From positions 216,813 through 280,812 of the forward strand of contig NZ_JAUDRH010000011.1 in NCBI RefSeq assembly GCF_030381805.1: a stretch of 64,000 bases of DNA, given 5' to 3'. How positions within the stretch are numbered: the first letter of the stretch is position 1; every line of letters begins with the position of its first letter. The stretch is from Chlorogloeopsis sp. ULAP01. GTDB lineage: Bacteria; Cyanobacteriota; Cyanobacteriia; Cyanobacteriales; Nostocaceae. Positions 35,311-44,402 of the stretch are shown here, piece after piece. The notes beneath the pieces are model-generated. The model did not search any database and was not told where the DNA came from. It worked only from the letters and a program-made list of their open reading frames with translations. The position numbers and the translations under genes were made by a program.

Positions 35311-37335
35311 ATGCTACCTATGCTTAGGTTGCATTTTAAGATGAAAGACCAAGAGAAGACAAAAGACCAACTGATTGCTGAGTTAGTAGCATTACGCCAA
35401 GAGGTTGGTGTTCTTAAAGCTTTACAAATCCAAAATCAGCAGACTGAAAAAGCACTGCGAGAAAGTAATGATCGCTTTCGCTTATTAGTTGAGAACGTTC
35501 AGGACTATGCCATTTTTACACTAGACTCCAACGGCTACATAGATAGTTGGAATATTGGAGCCGAAAATATTTTAGGTTATCAGGAAGCGGAAATTATTGG
35601 TGGATGCGCTTCGTGTATTTTTACTCCTGAAGATAGAGAGCAAGGTGAAGACAACCAGGAACTACAAAAGGCTGTAGAAGAAGGTAAGGCAGTTGATGAA
35701 CGCTGGCATCTACGTAAAGATGGTACACGTTTCTGGGCTTGTGGTATTCTCACCGCTTTAAGAGATGAGACTGGTTCTCTACGCGGCTTTGCAAAAATTA
35801 TGCGCGATATGACCGATCGCAAGCGAGCCGAACAGCAGATTCAACAACAAGCCGCTCTACTCGATGTCACCACAGATGCTATTTTGGTTCAAGATTTAAG
35901 CGATCGCATTTTGTTTTGGAATAAAGGAGCCGAGTGCCTGTACGGCTTGCCAGCAGAGTCAGTGCTAGGTTTGAATGTCAACGAACTCCTATATGGGGCG
36001 ACTCCACCACCACTCAGAAATATACACCAGTCCATAGTCGAGAAAGGCTCGTGGCAAGGAGAGTTACATCAAGTTTGCCACAATGGTCAAAAAATTATTG
36101 TATCCAGTCGCTGGACGTTAATATCCAATTTTGAAGGGCATTCTCAATCAATTCTAGTTGTTAATACCGACATAACTGAGAAAAAACAACTGGAAACACG
36201 GTTTCTGCAAGCCCAACGCTTAGAGAGCTTAGGAACGCTTGCCAGTGGCATGGCTCACGACCTGAATAACGTTCTTGCCCCGATTCTGATGGCAGTACAA
36301 TTACTGATCATGAAACTTTCTGATGAGCAGAGCCAGCGCTTACTTCAGAGAGTGGAAAACAATGCCAAACGAGGAGCGGCTTTAGTTCGGCAAGTACTCT
36401 CTTTTGCTAGGGGTTTAGAAGGCGAGCATACAATCTTAGAAGTTAAGTCTCTGATTTTAGAAATTGAGCAGTTGGTTAAGCAGACATTCCCCAAAAACAT
36501 TACAGTTTATACAAGTATTGCCGAGGATATCTGCCCAGTTTCTGGCAATGCGACTCAACTATATCAAGTGTTGATGAACCTAGTAGTTAATGCGCGTGAT
36601 GCAATGCCCAACGGCGGCGTACTTAGCATTTGTGCCGAAAATTTGTTGCTGGATGAGGAATTTGCCCGGAGGCATATTGAGGCTTGTGTAGGTTCCTACG
36701 TCATGCTTTGTGTTTCAGACACAGGAACTGGTATGCCACCAGAAGTCCTAGAGAGAATTTTTGAGCCTTTTTTTACGACTAAAGAAGTTGGGCAAGGTAC
36801 AGGACTTGGTTTGTCTACGGTGATGGGTATCATTAAAAGTCATGGCGGTTTTGTGGACGTTGAGAGTTCGGTAGGGCAGGGAACACAATTTAAGGTATAC
36901 CTAAAAGCAGTAGAGGAAACCCAAACGCAACCCACACAAGACGTCAAACTGCCTAGTGGGCAAGGAGAATGGATTTTAGTTGTTGATGACGAAACGGCAA
37001 TACTTGAAGTAACTCAAACAGCGCTGGAATTATACAATTACAAAGTCCTGACAACTTGTGATGGCAATAGAGCGATCGCACTGTATGCCGAACATCAAGA
37101 TAAAATTAGTGTGGTATTAGTTGATATGACGATGCCGTGTATGGATGGTTCAACGATTATCCGCACGTTGCAAGCCATGAACTCACAAGTCAAAATTATT
37201 GCTATAAGTGGACTCTCATCAAATCGACACTTAGCTCAGACAATTAGTACTAACGTCAAAGCATTCTTGTCAAAGCCCTTCACGACAGATAAATTATTGA
37301 ATACCATACATTCGGTTTTAGGCATGAATCAGTAA
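35311..37335 (+). CDS. Hybrid PAS sensor histidine kinase with C-terminal receiver
   Basis: 674 aa, cytosolic. A coiled coil (residues 15-50) precedes two PAS domains (about 50-170 and 180-295). The NtrB-type HisKA shows LASGMAHDLNNVLAPIL (phospho-His), then HATPase with NLVVNARDAMPNGG, VSDTGTGMPPEVL and GTGLGLSTV. A receiver occupies about 550-674: ILVVDDETAIL, phospho-Asp in VVLVDMTMPCMDG, and Lys in FLSKPF. Start: ATG 35311 or more likely ATG 35341 (MKDQEKTKDQLI). Its target is unknown. Confidence 0.93.
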   Translation: MLPMLRLHFKMKDQEKTKDQLIAELVALRQEVGVLKALQIQNQQTEKALRESNDRFRLLVENVQDYAIFTLDSNGYIDSWNIGAENILGYQEAEIIGGCASCIFTPEDREQGEDNQELQKAVEEGKAVDERWHLRKDGTRFWACGILTALRDETGSLRGFAKIMRDMTDRKRAEQQIQQQAALLDVTTDAILVQDLSDRILFWNKGAECLYGLPAESVLGLNVNELLYGATPPPLRNIHQSIVEKGSWQGELHQVCHNGQKIIVSSRWTLISNFEGHSQSILVVNTDITEKKQLETRFLQAQRLESLGTLASGMAHDLNNVLAPILMAVQLLIMKLSDEQSQRLLQRVENNAKRGAALVRQVLSFARGLEGEHTILEVKSLILEIEQLVKQTFPKNITVYTSIAEDICPVSGNATQLYQVLMNLVVNARDAMPNGGVLSICAENLLLDEEFARRHIEACVGSYVMLCVSDTGTGMPPEVLERIFEPFFTTKEVGQGTGLGLSTVMGIIKSHGGFVDVESSVGQGTQFKVYLKAVEETQTQPTQDVKLPSGQGEWILVVDDETAILEVTQTALELYNYKVLTTCDGNRAIALYAEHQDKISVVLVDMTMPCMDGSTIIRTLQAMNSQVKIIAISGLSSNRHLAQTISTNVKAFLSKPFTTDKLLNTIHSVLGMNQ

Positions 37336-37431
37336 TGGACACTAGATAACGAAAAAAAATTAAGCGATCGCTATGTATAATTGCTCCACTCTCAAAAGTG
37401 TAAAATTAATATAGAGCTAAAAATATTGAAT

Positions 37432-37614
37432 ATGTCATTCCCTACTGCTGCCTGTTGCGCCGTAATTCTCAACCAACAACAGGAGCAAAATTTCCACCAT
37501 CAACAACAGTGTGCTAATACAACAGTCAACCACGGGCGAAGCGCGTCTTCTCAAAACTGTACTGTTGTTGAAAATGGTCGAGTTGTGATTAAACCAGTAC
37601 AAACACCACAGTAG
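37432..37614 (+). CDS. Small Gln/Asn-rich hypothetical protein
   Basis: 60 aa from ATG 37432: MSFPTAACCAVILNQQQEQN, with a His/Gln-rich middle and VVENGRVVIKPVQTPQ at the end. An upstream TTG in frame (37381) is unlikely. Part of the middle (CACGGGCGAAGCGCGTCTTC) looks like repeat DNA. I do not recognise a family and expression is uncertain. GACACGGGG and STRR repeats follow directly. Confidence 0.4.
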   Translation: MSFPTAACCAVILNQQQEQNFHHQQQCANTTVNHGRSASSQNCTVVENGRVVIKPVQTPQ

Positions 37615-37629
37615 AAGGCAGGGGACAGA

Positions 37630-37760
37630 AGGAAATTGGGACACGGGGACACGGGGAATTGTGAATCAGGTTCTCTTCCCAAGTCTTGTTGTCTCCTAGT
37701 CTTCCTTTCCTCATTTCTCTTTGCGTCTTCTTCCCAGTCCCTAATTCCCAATCCCCAGTT
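37630..37760. repeat. GGGACACGGGGACACGGGG and STRR heptamers
   Basis: At 37638-37658 two GGGACACG units in tandem; at 37733-37762 cccagtccctaattcccaat heptamer-like units. Same families as at 9603, 28440 and 43470. Confidence 0.6.
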
Positions 37761-37764
37761 CCTT

Positions 37765-38301
37765 TTACTGATGGCGAATCACATCAATAGCTGTCTTCAA
37801 CCAATCAATGTAAGTTTGTTCTCTTCGTAGCACCAACTCTAGTACGAGTCGCTGCATAATCTGCTCACGACTTGCTGAGGAGTCATCGAGTGCTGGTAAC
37901 TCAATCTTTTCACACTCACTCAGCTTTTCGACGCGTGCAACTAGGTGCTGCTCTAAAAGTTGAATGATGGCTTCATTCGGTAATTGGGCTGCAAAAAATA
38001 ACTGAACTAGTAACGGTTCTCGTGGTGTTGATAAGGGCTGAGGATATTGAAGCCAGCGAACTAATTCGGCTTTGCCTGCTTCAGTTAGACTATAAACTTT
38101 GCGGTTAGGGCGATCGTGCTGAATCTCAATAGTGCAAGTAACCCAACCTTGCTCTACTAGTTTATCGAGCGTTCTATAAATCTGTGCCTGATCCGCAGTC
38201 CACAAATGAGCAATGCATCGATCAAAACAGTTTGTTTTCAAATCATAGCCCGTCCTCTCTTCTTGTTGAAGGAGACCAAGAATAGTATGTGTTAGCGACA
38301 T
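37765..38301 (-). CDS. PadR-family transcriptional regulator
   Basis: 178 aa. Winged-helix N-terminal domain of PadR type: ILGLLQQEERTGYDLK, then TADQAQIYRTLDKLVEQGW (recognition helix) and RPNRKVYSLTEAGKAEL. The C-terminal helical domain (LEQHLVARVEKLSECEKIEL) is the dimer module of the Vir family. Divergent from the pirin gene; a perfect dyad at 38363-38382 in the shared gap is a likely operator, suggesting autoregulation and control of pirin. Confidence 0.92.
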   Translation of the reverse strand: MSLTHTILGLLQQEERTGYDLKTNCFDRCIAHLWTADQAQIYRTLDKLVEQGWVTCTIEIQHDRPNRKVYSLTEAGKAELVRWLQYPQPLSTPREPLLVQLFFAAQLPNEAIIQLLEQHLVARVEKLSECEKIELPALDDSSASREQIMQRLVLELVLRREQTYIDWLKTAIDVIRHQ

Positions 38302-38600
38302 AGACGGTTATCCGAAACTAAAGTAGTGGAAGCTGGATCGCTGCCTATATATTACTATGCTAATATATGAATAATCATATATAAGAAGAATTTACTAGAG
38401 TAATATAGACAATAGTGTGCTTCAACACAAAACGTAAGGACTTGGTTTTGAGTTAAATAAACTACCAGTTGCTTGCCACTCGGATTTGATAACCTGAACT
38501 ATAAATACTTCCATGTCCCACAAGTACTGGTAAAGACTATCCGTTGTTTTTCGCTTGCTGAACAATCAAGCTGGCAACTAGGGCGCTAAGGAGGAAAATA
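38302..38600. promoter_or_regulatory. padR-pirin divergent control region
   Basis: About 300 bp. Holds the dyad at 38363-38382 near padR and GGAGG before the pirin start (TAAGGAGGAAAATA). No other ORF. Confidence 0.5.
38363..38382. promoter_or_regulatory. Perfect dyad, probable PadR operator
   Basis: ATATATGA-ATAA-TCATATAT, perfect 8-bp arms with a 4-nt spacer, 62 bp from the padR start codon. PadR-type operators are AT-rich dyads; the match is to shape and position only. Confidence 0.5.
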
Positions 38601-39494
38601 ATGAAGACTCACACACGAATGATTCGGACTATTGCAGGAATTATCAGCAGTGTTGAAACGCTGGAAGGAGAGGGTATGGTTGTTCGTCGTCCATTCCCCA
38701 AAAGCAGCTTTTCGGAGTTTGATCCGTTTCTCCTCCTTGATGAATTAGGCCCTGTTGATATTGAACCAGGTCAAGCGAAGGGAGCACCAGATCATCCCCA
38801 CAGGGGTTTTGAAACAGTATCTTACATCCTTGAGGGATACATTGAGCACAAAGATTCACAAGGACATACGGGAAAATTTGGCCCTGGTGACGTGCAGTGG
38901 ATGACGGCGGGAGCAGGTGTAATTCACTCGGAAATGCCAGAACGAGAATTTGCTCGCACAGGCGGGCGGCTTCATGCACTTCAACTCTGGGTAAACTTAC
39001 CTAGTCGTGACAAGATGATGAAGCCTCGTTATCAGGAAGTTCCAGCCCAACGAATACCAACTGCTCAAACAAATGATGCAGGAGTGAGAGTGAAAGCGAT
39101 CGCAGGGGAAGCACTAGGAGCTAAAGCTGTAATTGAAACGCAAACTCCAATTATTTATTTACATTTCACGCTCCAACCTGGTGCGACTGTATCTCAGCCT
39201 GTGCCAAAAGAATACAACGCTTTTGCATACGTGCTTGATGGAGAAGGTTTGTTTGGTACAGAAAAAGAGCGTGCAACTCAAGGGCAAATGGTGCTGTTTA
39301 CCCAAGATGGTGACGAAGTAGCGATCGCCAATCCATTGGATGCAAAATCACCATTGGATGTGTTGCTAATTGCTGGCGTACCGCTCAACGAACCAGTTGT
39401 TCGCTATGGGCCGTTTGTGATGAATACCGAAGCAGAAATTATTCAAGCTATTGAAGACTATCGTAATGGGAGGATGGGTTCCATTGACTTCTAA
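38601..39494 (+). CDS. Pirin family protein
   Basis: 297-aa bicupin. Metal-binding motif in the first cupin: HPHRGFETVSYILEG (two His), with a further His in GAGVIHSEMP and Glu adjacent. The second cupin (YLHFTLQPGATVSQPVPKE) lacks metal residues, as usual. Bacterial pirins include quercetinase-like enzymes and redox or stress proteins; the exact role is open. TAAGGAGG precedes the ATG. It overlaps the next gene by 11 bp, so translational coupling is likely. Confidence 0.94.
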   Translation: MKTHTRMIRTIAGIISSVETLEGEGMVVRRPFPKSSFSEFDPFLLLDELGPVDIEPGQAKGAPDHPHRGFETVSYILEGYIEHKDSQGHTGKFGPGDVQWMTAGAGVIHSEMPEREFARTGGRLHALQLWVNLPSRDKMMKPRYQEVPAQRIPTAQTNDAGVRVKAIAGEALGAKAVIETQTPIIYLHFTLQPGATVSQPVPKEYNAFAYVLDGEGLFGTEKERATQGQMVLFTQDGDEVAIANPLDAKSPLDVLLIAGVPLNEPVVRYGPFVMNTEAEIIQAIEDYRNGRMGSIDF

Positions 39495-39894
39495 TATTCT
39501 TCTACAAAGAATCCGTCAACATCAATATCTGCGTGATTTGAGAAACAAATTGCTGCACCTTCACAAGATGTTGCTTGATGTAGAACGTATTACTTATGAA
39601 AAGGTGCGTGGACGAGTATCGAGTGAAGAACTCCTTCAACTTGTCATCGATCATGAACAATTTGCTTGGCTACATCGCATTTCTCAGTTGATTGTACACA
39701 TTGATGAAATGCTCGAAGCCGATACACCCATATCGCAACAAGATGTCGAAAATTTAATTGCCAATACCCGCACGCTACTCACACCATCAGAGTTAGGCAA
39801 TGGGTTTGCAAGAAAATACTACGTTGCTCTTCAGCGCGATCCAGGCGTTGTACTAGCACATGCAGAAGTAACAGAGGTTCTCGCATCTAAGTAA
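39484..39894 (+). CDS. Conserved hypothetical protein, coupled to pirin
   Basis: 136 aa from TTG 39484, which has GGGAGG 9 nt upstream and overlaps the pirin stop; ATGs at 39451 and 39469 would overlap further. Almost wholly helical: ILLQRIRQHQYLRDLRNKLL, KMLLDVERITYEKVRG, DHEQFAWLHRISQLIVHIDE, with TPSELGNGFARKYY at the end. I recognise it only as a protein often annotated hypothetical beside pirin or alone. Followed by a strong terminator. Confidence 0.75.
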   Translation: MTSNILLQRIRQHQYLRDLRNKLLHLHKMLLDVERITYEKVRGRVSSEELLQLVIDHEQFAWLHRISQLIVHIDEMLEADTPISQQDVENLIANTRTLLTPSELGNGFARKYYVALQRDPGVVLAHAEVTEVLASK

Positions 39895-39920
39895 ATCAGT
39901 TGAAGTTGAAGTTAATTGTA

Positions 39921-39951
39921 TGCACCGCCAATCACCTCGCGGTGCATTTTT
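39921..39951 (+). terminator. Terminator of the pirin operon
   Basis: TGCACCGC-10 nt-GCGGTGCA followed by TTTTT; a perfect 8-bp GC-rich stem 27 bp after the stop codon. Confidence 0.85.
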
Positions 39952-40063
39952 CATAAGCAAATTTTATCAATACTATCTACTCTTATTTGTCAATAGTGGT
40001 TGACTTATTGTAACAATATTGTTAAATTTATTTACATAAGTTAATAAGGCGAAGGAAAAGACT

Positions 40064-40234
40064 ATGTATACCACTACAGATGAAAGAGGCATTTTAAATA
40101 ACTACGCTAATGAACCCAAGGTTTACTATGCTGCTTATCCCTCAGTTGAACAGCAGCGCCGCTACACTATTCAGGCTGGAGTTGCGGCTTTCTTAGTCAC
40201 TGCTCTGATTGTGGTTGCCTTTGTAGTTAGCTAA
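40064..40234 (+). CDS. Ssl1498-type light-harvesting-like (Hli-related) small protein
   Basis: 56 aa: MYTTTDERGILNNYANEPKV, YYAAYPSVEQQRRY, then a single membrane helix TIQAGVAAFLVTALIVVAFV. The N-terminal layout matches the ssl1498 family of light-harvesting-like or stress proteins in cyanobacteria; it does not carry the full chlorophyll-binding ExNxR pair, so binding is doubtful. GAAGGAAAAG is the ribosome-binding site. It has its own terminator. Too short for many ORF filters. Confidence 0.8.
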   Translation: MYTTTDERGILNNYANEPKVYYAAYPSVEQQRRYTIQAGVAAFLVTALIVVAFVVS

Positions 40235-40290
40235 AAATTTTGACTGTTTTATCACTTGTATCAAAATCGTTATTCCAATTCTCCCATCAG

Positions 40291-40316
40291 CCTCAGCCAT
40301 CAAGCTGAGGTTTTTT
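40291..40316 (+). terminator. Terminator after the Hli-like gene
   Basis: CCTCAGC-catcaa-GCTGAGG followed by TTTTTT; perfect 7-bp stem. Confidence 0.88.
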
Positions 40317-40468
40317 GTTGCTGATAGGTGCCTAGCTGGGCTTAACTTAAAATAAGGCAGCAAAGAGCAGAGGAGCACTCTTGCTCTAGTTCTCGTTACT
40401 AAGTTGAACCTGGTAACCAATTGTAACGAGGGTTTCAGGGCTACTGCCTCTGGGCGGTTCGCTAATTC

Positions 40469-40494
40469 AAAAAAAACCCACTATTGAAAGTGGG
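40469..40494 (-). terminator. Terminator of the dienelactone hydrolase gene, leftward
   Basis: On the minus strand CCCAC-tttcaata-GTGGG followed by TTTTTTTT; 85 bp past the stop codon at 40579. Confidence 0.75.
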
Positions 40495-40578
40495 GCGCAC
40501 TAAGTGAATGTATGTCCAATTTAGAAGTTATAAATAAGATTTTTGTAATGAAAATATAAGAGTAGCGATCGCAATGGT

Positions 40579-41319
40579 TCAGTCTGCAAAAATACGTGCA
40601 AAGAAAGCTATACTTTCAGACCAAGCAGAGGTAGCAGCAGCAGAATCGTAGCGATAACCGTCATCACGCATAAATGTATGCTCTGCTTCATAAGAGCAAA
40701 TTTTGTGTGGTACACCAGCCTTCTCAAGAGCTTGGATGATAATTTGACGGTCATTTGTCGGTATGTGAGGATCGAGAGTACCAAAGACAATGAGCATTTC
40801 GCCTTTAATTTCACTTACCCGTTGGATTGTATCGGCTACCCCTTTACCTAATTTGCCACTGGGAATGCCAGTCGGATAGCAGCAGACTGCCGCCTTAATT
40901 TCACTTTGAAAAGCTGCCCGAAAAGCTAGATGCCCACCAATACAAAAGCCGAGAGTGCCGATTTTACCTGGAGCAACCGAACTGTCTGCTTTGAGAAACT
41001 CAATTACAGCAATGCGATCGCTATCATAATTAGCCACTAGAGTGCGACGAGCATCATCATTGCCCCGCATTCTACCGAGATCGTCTGGTTCAATAACCAT
41101 GCCAATTGGTTCTATGCGATGAAAAATTTCTGGGGCTGCCACTACATAGCCAAATCCAGCTAAGTAGTTAGCAAGACGAATCATTGGATCACCTAACTGA
41201 TAAATATCGCTGTAGAACAAAATACCTGGATAAAGCCCTGCTGCTTTTGGGGCGGCTACATAAACACGCATTAAACTGTCATCTACTCTCAATTCGATAT
41301 TGCGTTTGGTGATTTGCAC
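40579..41319 (-). CDS. Dienelactone hydrolase family protein (copy 1)
   Basis: 246-aa alpha/beta hydrolase. The nucleophile elbow is GFCIGGH with a Cys nucleophile, as in dienelactone hydrolase; His is in YEAEHTFMRD and an Asp candidate in FGTLDPHIP. Cytosolic. Substrates in cyanobacteria are unknown. A second, divergent copy lies at 46201-47025. Confidence 0.9.
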   Translation of the reverse strand: MQITKRNIELRVDDSLMRVYVAAPKAAGLYPGILFYSDIYQLGDPMIRLANYLAGFGYVVAAPEIFHRIEPIGMVIEPDDLGRMRGNDDARRTLVANYDSDRIAVIEFLKADSSVAPGKIGTLGFCIGGHLAFRAAFQSEIKAAVCCYPTGIPSGKLGKGVADTIQRVSEIKGEMLIVFGTLDPHIPTNDRQIIIQALEKAGVPHKICSYEAEHTFMRDDGYRYDSAAATSAWSESIAFFARIFAD

Positions 41320-41600
41320 TTTTTGTCTCCATGTAATGCTTGTAAAATTAACTTCTACACAAGTGCATGAGGATTTAAAGCAGATTACTACTATCTTTAA
41401 TTATTTCCTTTTATTCCAAATATTCAAGTTATATTTGTACAATTTTCTATATTTTTTTGTTGTATATATGAAGTTCTATCTTATTTGTAAACATTATTTT
41501 TTAAGAAACCAGCGAGATGCTAAGAGCGTGAAGTATATTAAGAAGAGAAAATTTTATGAGTATATTAGAATTGCTCTGGTCAAAAATATAAATTTTGATT

Positions 41601-42110
41601 TTAATAGGGCTTAATCGTTAACTGCATAAAAGCACATAAAAAGTGAAAAATTTCTGGAATTTCACTCTCCGCAAATGGAAAAATATCCTGAAAACCTAGA
41701 GAACGATAAAGTGATTGTGCTTCTTTGACAAAAGGTGGAACATCCAAACGAATTTTTGTATAACCTATTTGACAAGCTTCTTGAATAATAGCTTTCACTA
41801 AACTCCGAGCAATTCCTTTTCTACGAAATTCTGGTTTAACGTAAACCCTTTTTAGCTCTGCTGTTTCAGCATTAACTTTTCGCAAGCCAGCACATCCTGC
41901 TATTTTTCCATCGTATTCTGCTAAAAGTAGTCTTCCTTCTGGTGGCGCAAATTGATACAGTTTTGCCATATCTTGTTCTAAATATGAATTAACATCAAAA
42001 CTAAAATTCAATTCACTGCTTGCTATCAAATTAGTCCAACTGAGATATTCAAAAAATAATTTTCGTACGTGAAATATATGTAAATCTGGTTCTAGTTTGA
42101 GAATATTCAA
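41601..42110 (-). CDS. GNAT-family N-acetyltransferase
   Basis: 169 aa. Acetyl-CoA-binding motif A is VYVKPEFRRKGIARSLVKAI (R/Q-x-x-G-x-A), with motif B LYRSLGFQDIFPF. It acetylates an unknown amine substrate. AT-rich codon use, like the neighbouring methylase. Confidence 0.9.
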   Translation of the reverse strand: MNILKLEPDLHIFHVRKLFFEYLSWTNLIASSELNFSFDVNSYLEQDMAKLYQFAPPEGRLLLAEYDGKIAGCAGLRKVNAETAELKRVYVKPEFRRKGIARSLVKAIIQEACQIGYTKIRLDVPPFVKEAQSLYRSLGFQDIFPFAESEIPEIFHFLCAFMQLTIKPY

Positions 42111-42206
42111 TATTTTTGTCTCCTAGTTTACAATTGGCTTTGTAATATCCTCAACTTCTCTAAGATGTCGGGGATATGTGTTTGATTGCTGCTAACATAA
42201 TTCCTT

Positions 42207-43019
42207 ATGTTTAAAAGTCCATTACGCTATCCTGGTGGAAAACAAAAGGCGATTCCTCAAATTGCCCAATATATACCTCCTACATTTAAGAAATTTCGTG
42301 AACCTTTTGTGGGTGGAGGTTCTGTATTTTTTCATATCTTACAAAAATACCCCAACTTACCTTGCTGGATTAACGATCTCAACCAAGAACTTTATTATTT
42401 TTGGACTCAGGTAAAAATTAATTTGCCTGAGCTAGTTGAGGAAGTTTGGAAAATCAAGCAACAGACAACAGATGGACGTGCTTTATTTAAAGCTCTTGCA
42501 GTTGCAGATACTAGTGCAATGAGTTCTTTAGAGCGGGCTGTACGTTTTTTTGTTCTCAACCGAATTACTTTTTCAGGCACTATTGAGAGTGGTGGTTACT
42601 CTAGTGCTTCTTTCAAAGCCCGATTTACAAACTCTTCTATTGAACGACTAGCAGCCTTGAATGGTTGTTTTATTAATACTCGGATTACTAACTTCGACTA
42701 CAGCGCCCTACTAAAAGAACCAGGGGACGACGTATTTATTTTTCTCGATCCACCTTATCTTAGTAAGAGTAAATCTAAACTTTATGGTAAAAAGGGTGAT
42801 TTACATACTTGTTTCGATCATGCCCGTTTTGCCAAGCTAATGTCAGAATGTTCACACAAATGGTTGATTACTTATGACAACTGCGAAGAGATACGACATA
42901 ACTTTTCCTTTGCCCACATTTATGAATGGGAATTACAATATGGCATGAACAATTATAAACAAAATCAAGCAGAGAAAGGTAAAGAATTGCTAATTACTAA
43001 TTATCCTATTAAATTATAA
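42207..43019 (+). CDS. Dam-type DNA adenine methylase (orphan)
   Basis: 270-aa class alpha N6-adenine methyltransferase. Motif I is REPFVGGGSVFFHIL, the N-terminal SAM motif LRYPGGKQKA, and the catalytic motif IV DPPY is in FLDPPYLSKSKSK. No restriction enzyme gene is adjacent, so it is solitary. Dam-like cyanobacterial enzymes methylate GATC; HIP1 (GCGATCGC) contains GATC and is dense here. Target specificity is inferred, not shown. Confidence 0.92.
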   Translation: MFKSPLRYPGGKQKAIPQIAQYIPPTFKKFREPFVGGGSVFFHILQKYPNLPCWINDLNQELYYFWTQVKINLPELVEEVWKIKQQTTDGRALFKALAVADTSAMSSLERAVRFFVLNRITFSGTIESGGYSSASFKARFTNSSIERLAALNGCFINTRITNFDYSALLKEPGDDVFIFLDPPYLSKSKSKLYGKKGDLHTCFDHARFAKLMSECSHKWLITYDNCEEIRHNFSFAHIYEWELQYGMNNYKQNQAEKGKELLITNYPIKL

Positions 43020-43151
43020 AAAAGGTATAATTGCATTAGGTTTATCAATACTTATGAAGAAATAATAATTGTACCACTGTTTAAGTAAGCGTAAATCATC
43101 AATTACAATTTCGGCTTTAGATACAATCAAAACTATAGTGAAGATTTTAAA

Positions 43152-44090
43152 ATGGTTAATATTCCAATTATTAATTTTTCTCTCTTTTGTAATAATAACT
43201 ATATAGATAGACAAACTGTTGTCAAGCAAATAAATCAAGCTTGCCATGAAATTGGCTTTATGTATTTGCAAAATCATGGTATACCTACAGACCTAATCAA
43301 GCAGATATTTTCAAAAAGCAAAGTCTTTTTCAACTTACCCTTAGAACTAAAACAGCGATTAGCTTGGAGCGATGAATTTAGTAATCAAGGTTATGTTGGA
43401 ATTGAGAGAGAACGACTTGATGCTAACAATCCTGGTGATTTGAAAGAGGCATTTAATGTGGGACAAAAAGACGCGGGGACACGGGGACATGATGACGCGG
43501 AGAATTTTTATGTGTCATGTCTAAGTTCTCCAGCAAAAGACTCTTCTATTCTCGATTTTTATCGAGCTTGCACAGAATTATCTAATAAAATATTACAAGC
43601 ATTTGCTTTGGCTTTACAATTGCCAGAAGATTTTTTTACAACTAGACATACCGAACAAAATCACACTCTGCGACTACTGCATTATCCGCCAGTGCAAAAA
43701 CCGCTCCAACCCAGACAAGTGCGTGCTGGCGAACACTCAGACTATGGCAGCATTACCCTACTGTTTCAAGACGAAATTGGAGGTTTAGAAATACAAACAA
43801 CAGCTGGGCAGTGGATTGCTGCGCCAGCAATTCCTGATACTGTCATAGTTAATACTGGCGATTTGATGCAACGATGGACTAATCATGTATTTTGCTCAAC
43901 CAGACATCGGGTGATGATTCCCACTGATGAGAGAGTAAAACAGTCTCGGTATTCTGTGGCATTTTTCTGCCATCCCAACAATAATACAGAAATTGCTTGT
44001 CTTGAGAGTTGCCAAAAAGAACATCCTCCCATTTATCCACCAATTCTGGCAGGAGAATATCTTTTGAGCCGTTTACGAGCAACTTACTAA
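43152..44090 (+). CDS. Isopenicillin-N-synthase-like 2OG-Fe(II) oxygenase
   Basis: 312 aa. Iron ligands H195 and D197 in GEHSDYGS and H252 in STRHRVM, plus the 2-oxoglutarate RxS in QSRYSVAFF. The N-terminal DIOX_N region starts INFSLFCNNNYIDR, and GFMYLQNHGIP is the typical IPNS-like motif. Residues about 107-118 (DAGTRGHDDAEN) come from in-frame GACGCGG repeat DNA at 43470-43502. Substrate unknown; family members act on hormones, amino acids or natural products. Confidence 0.9.
   Translation: MVNIPIINFSLFCNNNYIDRQTVVKQINQACHEIGFMYLQNHGIPTDLIKQIFSKSKVFFNLPLELKQRLAWSDEFSNQGYVGIERERLDANNPGDLKEAFNVGQKDAGTRGHDDAENFYVSCLSSPAKDSSILDFYRACTELSNKILQAFALALQLPEDFFTTRHTEQNHTLRLLHYPPVQKPLQPRQVRAGEHSDYGSITLLFQDEIGGLEIQTTAGQWIAAPAIPDTVIVNTGDLMQRWTNHVFCSTRHRVMIPTDERVKQSRYSVAFFCHPNNNTEIACLESCQKEHPPIYPPILAGEYLLSRLRATY
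43470..43502 (+). repeat. In-frame GACGCGG/GACACGG repeat in the oxygenase gene
   Basis: GACGCGGGGACACGGGGACA then TGATGACGCGGAG; encodes DAGTRGHDDAE. It is inserted after EAFNVGQK, a conserved stretch of the oxygenase. Confidence 0.65.
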
Positions 44091-44265
44091 TTCATAATTT
44101 TAGATCCGCATCTAGTGATAGTTGATCCTATTTTGTCAGGTGATTGCTTAACTTCACCCACCATAATTACGTATTCTAATAATATAGTGATGCATACTCA
44201 AGTCATGAGCAGCCTTTTTGTGCATTTGCGAAGATTCTCGCTGACTGAACTTAAGGAGAGTAATC

Positions 44266-44361
44266 ATGACAACATTTGTTATTAAGAAAAACTTATTGAT
44301 CAATGCGTCGCCAAGTTTAGTGTTTGATGCGTTGACAAATTCAAACAATATCATCCAATAA
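44266..44361 (+). pseudogene. Truncated SRPBCC / AHSA1-like gene start
   Basis: ATG after AAGGAGAG gives MTTFVIKKNLLINASPSLVF, DALTNSNNIIQ, then TAA. This is the typical first strand and helix of an AHSA1/SRPBCC domain (INASPxxVFDALT), which normally continues for about 140 residues. The following DNA does not restore the domain in any frame, so it is a 5' remnant. The methyltransferase gene begins 41 bp later. Confidence 0.45.
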
Positions 44362-44402
44362 GTTTACCAGATTGACGACTACTTTTTGGGTCAATGTAGG
44401 AG

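Noticed and set aside
41300..41614. 104-aa plus-strand ORF
   Set aside because: Overlaps the dienelactone hydrolase start, is extremely AT-rich with a Phe/Leu/Tyr bias expected by chance, and has no ribosome-binding site.
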